The translations under genes were made by a program, and so were the position numbers. Source: Promethearchaeota archaeon (GTDB taxonomy: Archaea > Asgardarchaeota > Lokiarchaeia > Sigynarchaeales > SOKP01). From it: a DNA stretch of 19,455 nt. The notes beneath the pieces are model-generated. The model searched no databases and was not told the origin of the DNA. It saw only the letters and a program-made list of their open reading frames with translations. Below, piece after piece: positions 8,312 through 15,569 of this stretch. Position 1 is the first letter of the stretch, and each line of letters starts with the position of its first letter. The stretch is from NCBI GenBank assembly GCA_004524425.1, contig SDNN01000034.1, forward strand, positions 1-19,455, given 5' to 3'.

Positions 8312-8420
8312 ACTCTTAAAATAATTTAAATATTGGACTCCCTTAACATAATAAATAATCACTTGAATGAATACTTATAGAAATAACGCTTGATTTAAAT
8401 AAAAAAATTTCTAAAAAACA

Positions 8421-8429
8421 TTTTTAAAT
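8421..8429 (+). promoter_or_regulatory. Candidate TATA box of the zinc-ribbon membrane protein gene
   Basis: TTTTTAAAT lies about 75 bases before the ATG at 8502. The gap 8312-8501 holds other TATA-like runs (AATTTAAATATT near 8320, GATTTAAATA near 8390), so the true element cannot be fixed by eye. I see no gene in the gap, only a meaningless 8-codon frame. Confidence 0.25.
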
Positions 8430-8501
8430 GCTGATTTTAGAATAATAAAAAATAAAAAAAATAAATCAAACCATTAATATAAGATTCTCTGTGGAAAAGA
8501 A

Positions 8502-9968
8502 ATGTCTAAAAAATTATATGTATGTAAGGAATGTGGTTTTGTATTTCCAGAAGAGCTCTATCCTTTAATAGAAAGTAAAACTCAAGTTTATTGTGAACAA
8601 TGCGGAACACCATTTTCCTCGGAAGGAATTCAATCAGGAGAAGCTAAGATAAAGAAAAAGAAAAGTTCTAAAGAGTTAGAGAAAATATGGAGGGAAAAAG
8701 GTTCTAGTTTACGCCATACCATAAAAGTGCTAAATTACATTTCTTGGATCCCCATTTTAATCCTATCTATTGTATTAATATTTAGTCGTCAATTTCACTT
8801 CTTTTTGGCTATTTTTGGGTTATTAATCGTCATATACGATTTATTATATGTCTCCAAAAAGATAAAAAAGGAACAATATGATGAAATCGTGGTTGATTCT
8901 TTCTGTTTAGGCATTTTAGGAAGTTTTATATTTGGTTCGGGAGTGATAATGCTAATAAAAGGTGTTTTTATTGTTATCCACGTATATCTTTATCCGGATG
9001 AGGAGCATAAGAGCCTATATCTTTTTGGATTAAAATTAAAAGATTCTCTGAATCATTTTTCAGCTTTTGGCTGCTTTTTAATAATTTTATCTGCCATTGA
9101 CGTATTGGTAAGAATAGGAGAGTTTCATTTGCTTATTCAACCTCCAATTTTAGTATTTTTTTGTTTAGCTGTTGCTGCTTTAATTATTGACTTAGCCATA
9201 AGAAAGACGATATATCAAAAAAGTAAATTTTTCATGATCGACTCAATTGGAGTAATATTCATTGGAATACTTGGAACCTTGTTTTTTGCTGCCGGGATTT
9301 TCATTATAATAAAAGGTGTAATAATATTTTTTCTCTCGTTTGGAAATCCTCCTATATTGCCTGAGAAACCCATTAAAAAAGTTGGAGAAAAACAGAAGCA
9401 TGAGCCTCCTTTTAATGAAGAGCCCCATAAACCAGTTCGTGAAGAAAAAAAAGAACCATATACAGAAAAACCGGAGAGAATCTCAATAAAGAAAGAAACA
9501 ATAAAACAGAAAATTCCTGCAATTGAAGAATTAAAGGCAGAGGAAATTAAAGAAGTCAAAAAGGAAGCGCCAGAAATTGAAGAGGAAGAAATTGAATCAA
9601 GGCTTCACGAATCGCTTTTACCTGTAAAAAATGAAAAGGATAAAAAGTTAGTTAAAGAATATTTTTCAAAAATATTTAACCTGCTTTCAAAAGATTTGAG
9701 AAATCAAATTAATGAGTTAAACATTTCTAAAAACGAGAAGAAAGAACTCCTAGAAGAACTTGCTTTTTTGTCCAAAAAGGAGCAAGTAAAATATATAGAA
9801 GCAATAGTAAATTTATATCAAGAAGAATTACCTATTAAATTAATAGAAAGAGTAAGATCATTACCAAACGTGAGACCAGAGCATTTGGTCAAGATTGCTG
9901 AGCAATTAAAATTCATGGATGTTGATGAACAAGAAAAATATATCCAATTTTTAGAAAATAATGCCTAA
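8502..9968 (+). CDS. Zinc-ribbon membrane protein with duplicated membrane unit
   Basis: A 488-residue protein in four parts. Residues 8-34 form a zinc ribbon (Cys8-x2-Cys11 and Cys31-x2-Cys34). Residues 78-277 contain about six hydrophobic segments that look like two copies of one unit: copy A ends VVDSF...GILGSFIFGSGVIMLIKGVF (about 131-156) and copy B ends MIDSI...GILGTLFFAAGIFIIIKGVI (about 245-274), roughly 117 residues apart; each copy also has an earlier helix ending in Asp (113 and 230). Residues 285-370 are a Lys/Glu/Pro-rich linker. Residues 373-488 are an amphipathic helical domain with no recognised family. No function is assigned. The winged-helix gene starts 29 bases downstream, so the pair is likely co-transcribed and may link a membrane signal to transcription; that is inference. 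Confidence 0.8.
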   Translation: MSKKLYVCKECGFVFPEELYPLIESKTQVYCEQCGTPFSSEGIQSGEAKIKKKKSSKELEKIWREKGSSLRHTIKVLNYISWIPILILSIVLIFSRQFHFFLAIFGLLIVIYDLLYVSKKIKKEQYDEIVVDSFCLGILGSFIFGSGVIMLIKGVFIVIHVYLYPDEEHKSLYLFGLKLKDSLNHFSAFGCFLIILSAIDVLVRIGEFHLLIQPPILVFFCLAVAALIIDLAIRKTIYQKSKFFMIDSIGVIFIGILGTLFFAAGIFIIIKGVIIFFLSFGNPPILPEKPIKKVGEKQKHEPPFNEEPHKPVREEKKEPYTEKPERISIKKETIKQKIPAIEELKAEEIKEVKKEAPEIEEEEIESRLHESLLPVKNEKDKKLVKEYFSKIFNLLSKDLRNQINELNISKNEKKELLEELAFLSKKEQVKYIEAIVNLYQEELPIKLIERVRSLPNVRPEHLVKIAEQLKFMDVDEQEKYIQFLENNA

Positions 9969-9997
9969 ATGCATGAATTGAAAATTTAAAACAAAAA

Positions 9998-10888
9998 ATG
10001 TCACTTGAAAGAAAGAAAGATCCAAAAGAGTCGGAGAAGAAAAAGAACTTGGAAGAAAGTTCATTTAGGCAAATAGATTTTACACCATTAGAAAGTAAGC
10101 AAGAATCATCCCTTGAAAAGTCTTTAATGACTGAGGAACTGACGCAAATTGAAAAGGATGTTTTAGAAATTGCAGAAGAAATATTGAAATTAAAGCGTTA
10201 TGATGCTGAATTTGTTATTGATAAAAAGACTCAAATCCAAAAATATCCCATAATTGAGAAATTATATGGAAAATGTATAGCTAAACTTTCCTATAATAAA
10301 GGATATTCAAGAGATGAAATATTTATAGCGATAAGAAGTTTAGAAGAAAAGAATTGGATTGTTACGAATGAAAGAAGGACGAAGCTTGAAATTTTAAACA
10401 ATGAAAAACTAACAAGAATCTTAGATTTTATAGAAAGAAATCCAGGAGTTCATGCGAGAGATGATAAAATTGAAGAAGAATTAGGAATTACCCGTACGCC
10501 TTTCCTAAAGCATGTAATGACACTTGAAAGGTTCAATCTCATTAGGTCAAAAAAGATAGGAAAATCCATCCATTATTTTGATATCGATGTGCCTGAAACT
10601 GAAGAAATCGATAAATTTAAAGTTTTATTTCTCAATCCTTTGATTCTAAATATATTAGAGCAAATATTCAAAGATGAAGAGATATCGATAACACAAATAG
10701 GAGAAAATCTTGACATGTATTCGGGTACGATTCAGTATCATTTTAAAAAATTAAAAGACCTGAACTTAATAAAAACTAAAAAAAATAAGGAAGATAAAAA
10801 AATTAATTTGGTTAATTTTGAATTATTAAAAAAATATAATGAAATATATAAAGAACCTGACTTTTCTGAATTCTTAAGGGGATTATGA
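9998..10888 (+). CDS. Triple winged-helix DNA-binding protein
   Basis: A 296-residue probable transcription regulator. After a charged, low-complexity N-terminus (1-50) come three helix-turn-helix-like units: about 85-131 (YSRDEIFIAIRSLEEKNWIV), 137-195 (FIERNPGVHARDDKIEEELG with the recognition helix TRTPFLKHVMTLERFNLI and a wing KKIGKSIHYF) and 212-275 (ISITQIGENLDMYSGTIQYH, with HFKKLKDLNLI as recognition helix and an ArsR-like wing). Archaeal regulators with two tandem winged helices are common; a third unit is less usual, and the first is the weakest call. No ligand-binding or sensor domain is present, so input probably comes from a partner, perhaps the membrane protein 29 bases upstream. 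The gene is convergent with the LRR gene, with only an 8-base gap and no visible terminator. Confidence 0.8.
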   Translation: MSLERKKDPKESEKKKNLEESSFRQIDFTPLESKQESSLEKSLMTEELTQIEKDVLEIAEEILKLKRYDAEFVIDKKTQIQKYPIIEKLYGKCIAKLSYNKGYSRDEIFIAIRSLEEKNWIVTNERRTKLEILNNEKLTRILDFIERNPGVHARDDKIEEELGITRTPFLKHVMTLERFNLIRSKKIGKSIHYFDIDVPETEEIDKFKVLFLNPLILNILEQIFKDEEISITQIGENLDMYSGTIQYHFKKLKDLNLIKTKKNKEDKKINLVNFELLKKYNEIYKEPDFSEFLRGL

Positions 10889-10896
10889 ATAAGGAT

Positions 10897-12297
10897 TTAA
10901 ATTGTTCTCCTCAAAATATTTTTAAGTCGCTTCTTATTTTTATCAATTTCACTCATTTGTTTAGGATTGGCCAAAAATTTAGCTCTAGATTGTTGATCGA
11001 GCGGATTACCATCAAGCTTTAAAAAATACTGTTTTATATTTTTCAGTTTCCAAACAGAGGGAGGTACGTTTGTAAGACAATTATCCCTTAGATCTAACTC
11101 TTCAAGTCCTTGCAATTTTTCAAGAGAAACGGGAATTGAAATTAAAGAATTATTTCTTAGGTCTAAGGTTTTTAAAGACATGAGATCTCCCATTGAATTA
11201 GGTAAATGTCTTAATTTATTATTGACAAGAAAAACTCTTTTAAGAGAAGTAAGTTCTCCAAAAGAGTTTGGTAAGGATTTAATAATATTATCTTCAAGTG
11301 ACAATTGAGTCAGAGATTTAAGATTTTTAATAGAAACTGGAACGGAGTTTAATTCATTGCCATTTAGATATAAATGTTTCAAACGGGGCAAGTTAAGAAC
11401 TTGATTAGGAATTTCTTTAAAATTATTGTAACTTAAATCTAGAGATTCTAATGACGTTAATTCCTCAAATGAGTTAGGAAGAGTCTCTAAAAAATTCTTT
11501 CTTAATCTCAATACTTTTAGGTTTTTAAAATTCCCGAATGATTTTGGAAGTTTTGTTAATTGATTATGGCTGAAATCTATAATACTTAGTGGTTTTATAT
11601 CGAATAATGGCTCGATCAGGTCGCTTGAAATTTCTTTTAAGTTATTGGCAGCCAATGATAATTCTTTTAGTAAATTTAAGTTTTTAATTGAATCAGTGAT
11701 GTTCTTTATGCGATTATGATCTAAATTAAGGATTTGTAATTGATCAAGATCTTTAATGAATGATGGTATCTCAGTTATAGTATTTTTGTTTAAATATAGT
11801 TTTTCAACAGATTTCAGTTGACTTAACATTTCTGGAATCTTCTTAAATTTGTTATCTCTCAATTTTAAAATCTCAAGATTTTTTAGATTTTTAAAATTTT
11901 GAGGTAGGCTCTTCAATTTATTAGCATCTAATTTAATTTTTATTAGAGAACTCAAATTTCCAATACTTTCTGGTAAACTTTCTATAAAATTCCATTTTAA
12001 ATTTAAATATCTCAGAGAATGGAGTTTTTTTATTGATTCTGGAATTGTGGTCAAAAAGTTATATGATAGAAACAATTCTTGAAGAGCTTTGAATTTTAAA
12101 ATCGGTTTTGGGAATTCTTTTAATCCACTGCGATATAACCACAATTTGATAACTTGTTTTTCACTAACCTTAAATCCAAATGCTGGTATCCCTTTCTCAT
12201 CTAAACAAGGAATATCCTTGCCAACTATTTCATTAAGTTTCTTTAATGCTCTATCTTGTTCTGGTTCTAGTGAATAACGTACATATCTCTGACTCAA
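10897..12297 (-). CDS. Leucine-rich-repeat protein (about 16 repeats)
   Basis: A 466-residue LRR protein, predicted to form a curved protein-binding solenoid. After a ~48-residue N-terminal segment (ending FGFKVSEKQ) there are 16 near-perfect 23-residue repeats of the form LxxLxLxxNxLxxLPxxIxxL, followed by a degenerate last unit and a basic tail ending KNILRRTI. Repeat 8 is longer, about 27 residues (LIEPLFDIKP), a small island that divides the solenoid into two halves. This short 'SHOC2/RSU1-like' LRR class occurs in eukaryotic signalling proteins and is abundant in Asgard genomes. There is no signal peptide, GTPase or kinase domain, so it is likely a cytosolic adaptor. The start is TTG at 12297, supported by GGAG nine bases upstream; no in-frame ATG precedes the repeats. 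It lies 86 bases after the phosphorylase-like gene on the same strand. Confidence 0.9.
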   Translation of the reverse strand: MSQRYVRYSLEPEQDRALKKLNEIVGKDIPCLDEKGIPAFGFKVSEKQVIKLWLYRSGLKEFPKPILKFKALQELFLSYNFLTTIPESIKKLHSLRYLNLKWNFIESLPESIGNLSSLIKIKLDANKLKSLPQNFKNLKNLEILKLRDNKFKKIPEMLSQLKSVEKLYLNKNTITEIPSFIKDLDQLQILNLDHNRIKNITDSIKNLNLLKELSLAANNLKEISSDLIEPLFDIKPLSIIDFSHNQLTKLPKSFGNFKNLKVLRLRKNFLETLPNSFEELTSLESLDLSYNNFKEIPNQVLNLPRLKHLYLNGNELNSVPVSIKNLKSLTQLSLEDNIIKSLPNSFGELTSLKRVFLVNNKLRHLPNSMGDLMSLKTLDLRNNSLISIPVSLEKLQGLEELDLRDNCLTNVPPSVWKLKNIKQYFLKLDGNPLDQQSRAKFLANPKQMSEIDKNKKRLKNILRRTI

Positions 12298-12306
12298 ATT
12301 TCTTTA

Positions 12307-12310
12307 CTCC
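12307..12310 (-). promoter_or_regulatory. Ribosome binding site supporting a TTG start
   Basis: On the minus strand GGAG sits nine bases before TTG at 12297. The nearby ATG (12284-12282) is out of frame, so the Shine-Dalgarno sequence decides in favour of TTG for the LRR protein. Confidence 0.5.
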
Positions 12311-12383
12311 GCTTGGATTATTCTTAAAGTAAGATTTTTCAAAATTTTTTTTAATTTAATCAAAATACATTAAGATTTCATTA

Positions 12384-13259
12384 TTATAAAAGGGAATTAA
12401 TTTTAGGAAGAGCCTTAATTAATATACTAATCGCATCATTTAGCCCGGTTTCCATGTCATGATGAATATTGTTTGATTTAAGAAAATCATACTGAGGGTT
12501 TCCAGGTAAATCAGAAACCGAAAGCAGGGCCATTGTCTTAAGATTATAAAGCAATCCTAGAAGAAAAAGAATTGAAGATTCCATATCGACAGCTTGAACT
12601 CCAATTGATTTGATTGAATTTATAAAGTCGTAAGTCTCGCAAAATAAAGCATCAGTAGTCCATAGGTCTATTTCTTTTACTTTATTAGCATGCATTAAGG
12701 TAGCTTCGTTTTTTATAATCTGTTTTAATTCTTCGTGAGGTTTAGACAAAAAGATATTCTCATTTCCTGTAATTATTTTTTGAAATTTAGAAATTGGATT
12801 TAGAACTGATGTTAAATCATTTGAAAGTGATGCATGTTTCATGATATAACTAGGCGAAGTTCCGTCTCCGCAATATGCTACATTTGGAATGATTATATCA
12901 CCGATTTGAACGTTATCAGACGCATTTTCTATACCACCACAAAAATCAATTCTAATTATGATCTTGGCTTTACTGCGCTTTAAACTTTCTAAAGTAATAG
13001 CACAATTCGGACATCCAATTAGTGATCTTATCACGCTTACTTTTGTTCCATTTAATAAACCATTATACACCCTACCATAGACTCTTTTATTTTGTAATTT
13101 ATTAACAATTTTTTTCATGACCATTTTCACAGCAGGTAAGATTACGATTTCATTCACATTAGAAGGCGTGGTTTCCAAAAAAAGCCTGACGATTTTTTCA
13201 TCGACACTAATAAAATTTAATCCTAAATTCAATAACTCATTCTTGATACGATCCATCAT
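12384..13259 (-). CDS. Nucleoside-phosphorylase-like protein (PNP/UDP family)
   Basis: A 291-residue member of the PNP_UDP_1 family, whose enzymes cleave nucleosides with phosphate or water in nucleoside salvage. Supporting features are the strand ending IRI at 102-104 followed by GGIENASDNVQIGDIIIP (108-125), the ribose/base motif AVDMESS (223-229, with Met226 and Glu227 at the ribose-binding position) and LLSVSDLPG (246-254, with Asp250 at the usual catalytic acid position). Arg103 aligns with the phosphate-binding Arg, but the following phosphate loop reads DFCGG where RxGTxG is usual, so the Gly-Thr pair is replaced by Asp105-Phe106. The enzyme may be a hydrolase, use another substrate, or be altered. 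The start MM at 13259 has no clear Shine-Dalgarno. Its TATA box lies in the symmetrical divergent promoter shared with taw1. Confidence 0.82.
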   Translation of the reverse strand: MMDRIKNELLNLGLNFISVDEKIVRLFLETTPSNVNEIVILPAVKMVMKKIVNKLQNKRVYGRVYNGLLNGTKVSVIRSLIGCPNCAITLESLKRSKAKIIIRIDFCGGIENASDNVQIGDIIIPNVAYCGDGTSPSYIMKHASLSNDLTSVLNPISKFQKIITGNENIFLSKPHEELKQIIKNEATLMHANKVKEIDLWTTDALFCETYDFINSIKSIGVQAVDMESSILFLLGLLYNLKTMALLSVSDLPGNPQYDFLKSNNIHHDMETGLNDAISILIKALPKINSLL

Positions 13260-13394
13260 GTTAGATCAAAATTTATAGTTTTCATTCATTAATTTAATTT
13301 TCCTTATTTGATCTTGTCCCAAATGAAGCTTGCTTATTTTCTTTTCTTAATCTGCCAATTTTACTGTTTAATTTTATAACTGAATTGTGTTATA

Positions 13395-13434
13395 ATTTAT
13401 AAGTTTAACAGTAATTAAGTGGAAACTTATAAAT
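13395..13434. promoter_or_regulatory. Inverted repeat carrying mirror-image TATA boxes between divergent genes
   Basis: A perfect 12-base inverted repeat: ATTTATAAGTTT (13395-13406) and AAACTTATAAAT (13423-13434), separated by 16 bases. Each arm read outward is a good archaeal BRE/TATA (AAACTTATAAAT; GG precedes the plus-strand copy). The plus-strand box would start transcription near 13455, about 60 bases before taw1. The minus-strand box would start near 13370, about 110 bases before the phosphorylase-like gene. The remainder of 13260-13515 is AT-rich and holds no gene. Confidence 0.55.
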
Positions 13435-13515
13435 CTTAATCATTATATTAATTTACATTACAGAAATAAATATCATGTGCTATTATTGTGTGCTTTGAGA
13501 ATAACTAATTAAAAA

Positions 13516-14817
13516 ATGGTTTACATGATGAACAATCAATACATTGTCGATAATGAAATCACTAATGAATTTGTGGAAGCCTATACAAAAACTAATTATA
13601 GAATAATAGGAAATCATAAACACGCGTCTATTAAACCGTGTCATTGGTTAGAACAAAGACTTCTGACCGGAAGAGATAATCGAAATTGCTATAAAGGAGT
13701 TTTTGGAATTCAGAGCCATCGATGCTTGCAAAACACGCCTTCATTACCGTTTTGTAATCATCAATGCGTTTTCTGTTGGCGTGATATAGAAAAAGGATCT
13801 CTTGGAAGTGAATTTTTAGTAGAACCAGATGATCCTGCTTTTTTAGTAGAAGAGATGATACGCCATCAGCAGGATATAATTAAAAATCACTTGCCACTAA
13901 GGAGATATTTGGATAATTACGAAATAATGAATGATCTCTTATATTTCATGCTAAAAAACGATGATGAATTTAGCATTGCTTCACTTTCTAAAGAAATTCA
14001 TGTTAGCAAGAATAAAGTTGAGAGAGCCATGACTCTATTAAAAAATCAGAAATTTATTTTTCCAACCGATAATACATTACAACATTTCAGACTCGATAAA
14101 GACATTACCCGCTGTATAAAGACTAGGGAGGAATCTGAAAATCTAATTAATCGAGAATTAACCACCCCAGATGAGATCATGGAGGCTCATTCTGAAGCTT
14201 TTTATCCTAATCATGCTGCTATATCGTTGGATGGTGAACCATTATTATATCCAAAAATGTCTGAGCTTGTAGCTGAGTTTAAAAAGCGAGACATGACTAC
14301 TTTTATTGTAACTAATAGCACTTTACCAGAAAAAATACAAAACCTGGAATCATATCCCTCTCAACTCTATTTAACCCTTCCCGCTCCTAGTGAGAAGATT
14401 TATAAAAAAGTGTGTCGTCCAATGATTAAAAATGGCTGGAAAAAAATTAATGAATCATTGGAATTAGTTGAATCACTGCCCTGTAGAACCTTGATACGAT
14501 TAACGGCAGTTAAAAATTTGAACATGGATGAAAAGTTCATAGATGCTTATATTAAAATAATTGAAAAGAGCAATCCAAACTTTTTTGAGATAAAAGGCTT
14601 TACATTACAAGCAAAAGGTTTATTGATTAAACAAAGAGTAAAGAGTGATAAACCATTAGAATATTTTTTTCCAGAATATGAATATTTAGAAAATTTAGCA
14701 AAAGAAATTGAAAAAAGAAGTAGCTTTCCCTTAATTTATACTAATCAAGCAAGTAGAGATTTTCTTTTTGCAGTAAATTGGGATGAAAATAAAGATCCAA
14801 AGATCAAACAACCTTAA
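13516..14817 (+). CDS. taw1: 4-demethylwyosine synthase (Taw1/TYW1) with helix-turn-helix insertion
   Basis: Radical SAM enzyme that condenses pyruvate with m1G37 of tRNA-Phe to give 4-demethylwyosine, the tricyclic step of wybutosine synthesis. The radical SAM motif is FCNHQCVFCWRD (Cys80, Cys84, Cys87). The second-cluster cysteines of archaeal Taw1 are Cys42, Cys58 and Cys70 (x15 and x11 spacing instead of the usual x12/x12), with Lys60 in the CYK motif and GIQSHRC. Further hallmarks are AAISLDGEPLLYP (234-246), FIVTNST, QLYLTLPAP and FFEIKGF. There is no flavodoxin domain, as in other archaeal forms. Residues about 121-214 are an insertion between the cluster motif and AISL, where homologues have only about 30 residues; within it 137-186 looks like a winged helix (FSIASLSKEIHVSKNKVERAMTLL). 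Starts at M1, M4 or M5 are possible. Confidence 0.95.
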   Translation: MVYMMNNQYIVDNEITNEFVEAYTKTNYRIIGNHKHASIKPCHWLEQRLLTGRDNRNCYKGVFGIQSHRCLQNTPSLPFCNHQCVFCWRDIEKGSLGSEFLVEPDDPAFLVEEMIRHQQDIIKNHLPLRRYLDNYEIMNDLLYFMLKNDDEFSIASLSKEIHVSKNKVERAMTLLKNQKFIFPTDNTLQHFRLDKDITRCIKTREESENLINRELTTPDEIMEAHSEAFYPNHAAISLDGEPLLYPKMSELVAEFKKRDMTTFIVTNSTLPEKIQNLESYPSQLYLTLPAPSEKIYKKVCRPMIKNGWKKINESLELVESLPCRTLIRLTAVKNLNMDEKFIDAYIKIIEKSNPNFFEIKGFTLQAKGLLIKQRVKSDKPLEYFFPEYEYLENLAKEIEKRSSFPLIYTNQASRDFLFAVNWDENKDPKIKQP

Positions 14818-14873
14818 TTCTCTTTCTCAATAAAAAATTCTTCAAAATTGTCTATTAATAAATTCTTATTATC

Positions 14874-14881
14874 TTTATATT
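14874..14881 (+). promoter_or_regulatory. Candidate TATA box of thrH
   Basis: TTTATATT would give initiation near 14900 and a leader of about 30 bases before the ATG at 14930. It suggests thrH has its own promoter in the 112-base gap after taw1 rather than depending on read-through. Confidence 0.4.
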
Positions 14882-14929
14882 CCAAATTCCAAAAGATTAA
14901 GTAATGATTAAAAACTTCATATAACAATC

Positions 14930-15535
14930 ATGTTTGTAGTCTGCTTTGATCTTGAAGGTGTTTTCATTCCCGAAATATGGATTAGCGTTGCCGAGGCCAC
15001 GGAAATAGATGAACTAAAATTGACTACCAGGGATGAGCCAGATTATGATAAATTGATGAAGAAAAGAATAGAAATATTAAAAAATAACAACATCACTCTC
15101 AAAGATATACAAGAAGTTATAATGGAAATGGGATTATTACCTGGTGCCGAAGAATTCATGAATTGGATACGATCAGTTACCCAGGTCGCAGTTATCACGG
15201 ATAATTATAAAGAATTTTTAAAACCTTTTTTAAAAAAACTAGGATATCCTTTATGTTTTCACCATCAACTCGAAGTGGATGAAGATGGCATTATAATTGA
15301 TTATCATCTAACAAAGAAAAAAATGAAAAAAAAAGCAGTGCAATTTTTTCAAGACATGAATTATAAGGTCATTGCAGTAGGGGATTCATATAATGATATA
15401 GAAATGCTAAAAAAAGCGGAATTTGGCATCCTATTCAAGCCACCATCAAAAGTTGCAGAGGAATATCCCGAATTTCCTGTAGTGGATAACTATTCGGACT
15501 TTAAAAAAATCTTATCGCATTATCTTGATATTTAA
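14930..15535 (+). CDS. thrH: ThrH-type HAD phosphatase (phosphoserine phosphatase / homoserine phosphotransferase)
   Basis: HAD-superfamily enzyme closely resembling bacterial ThrH, which dephosphorylates phosphoserine and can pass the phosphoryl group to homoserine, joining serine and threonine synthesis. Length (201 residues) matches ThrH (about 205). Motif I is FDLEG (Asp7 nucleophile; Glu9 in place of the usual second Asp, as in ThrH), followed by the ThrH signature PEIWISVAE (14-22) and TTRDEPDYDKLMKKRI (32-47). Motif II is ITDNY (Thr90, usually Ser), and motif IV is GDSYND (151-156, metal ligands). The lysine-rich KKKMKKKAV (129-137) includes the motif III lysine. ThrH is best known from Gammaproteobacteria, so an archaeal copy may reflect transfer. 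The gene follows taw1 but probably has its own TATA box, and is convergent with apgM. Confidence 0.92.
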   Translation: MFVVCFDLEGVFIPEIWISVAEATEIDELKLTTRDEPDYDKLMKKRIEILKNNNITLKDIQEVIMEMGLLPGAEEFMNWIRSVTQVAVITDNYKEFLKPFLKKLGYPLCFHHQLEVDEDGIIIDYHLTKKKMKKKAVQFFQDMNYKVIAVGDSYNDIEMLKKAEFGILFKPPSKVAEEYPEFPVVDNYSDFKKILSHYLDI

Positions 15536-15569
15536 CATCAATTCTCATTCTGTTTATTGGATTTTGAGG

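Noticed and set aside
8312..8501. A small RNA or leader gene in the gap before the zinc-ribbon membrane protein.
   Set aside because: Several TATA-like runs exist, but there is no stable hairpin or conserved-looking element; AT-richness explains the pattern.
9215..9559. Minus-strand frames across the zinc-ribbon membrane protein.
   Set aside because: They are antisense to the membrane and linker region, with low-complexity products and no supporting start signals.
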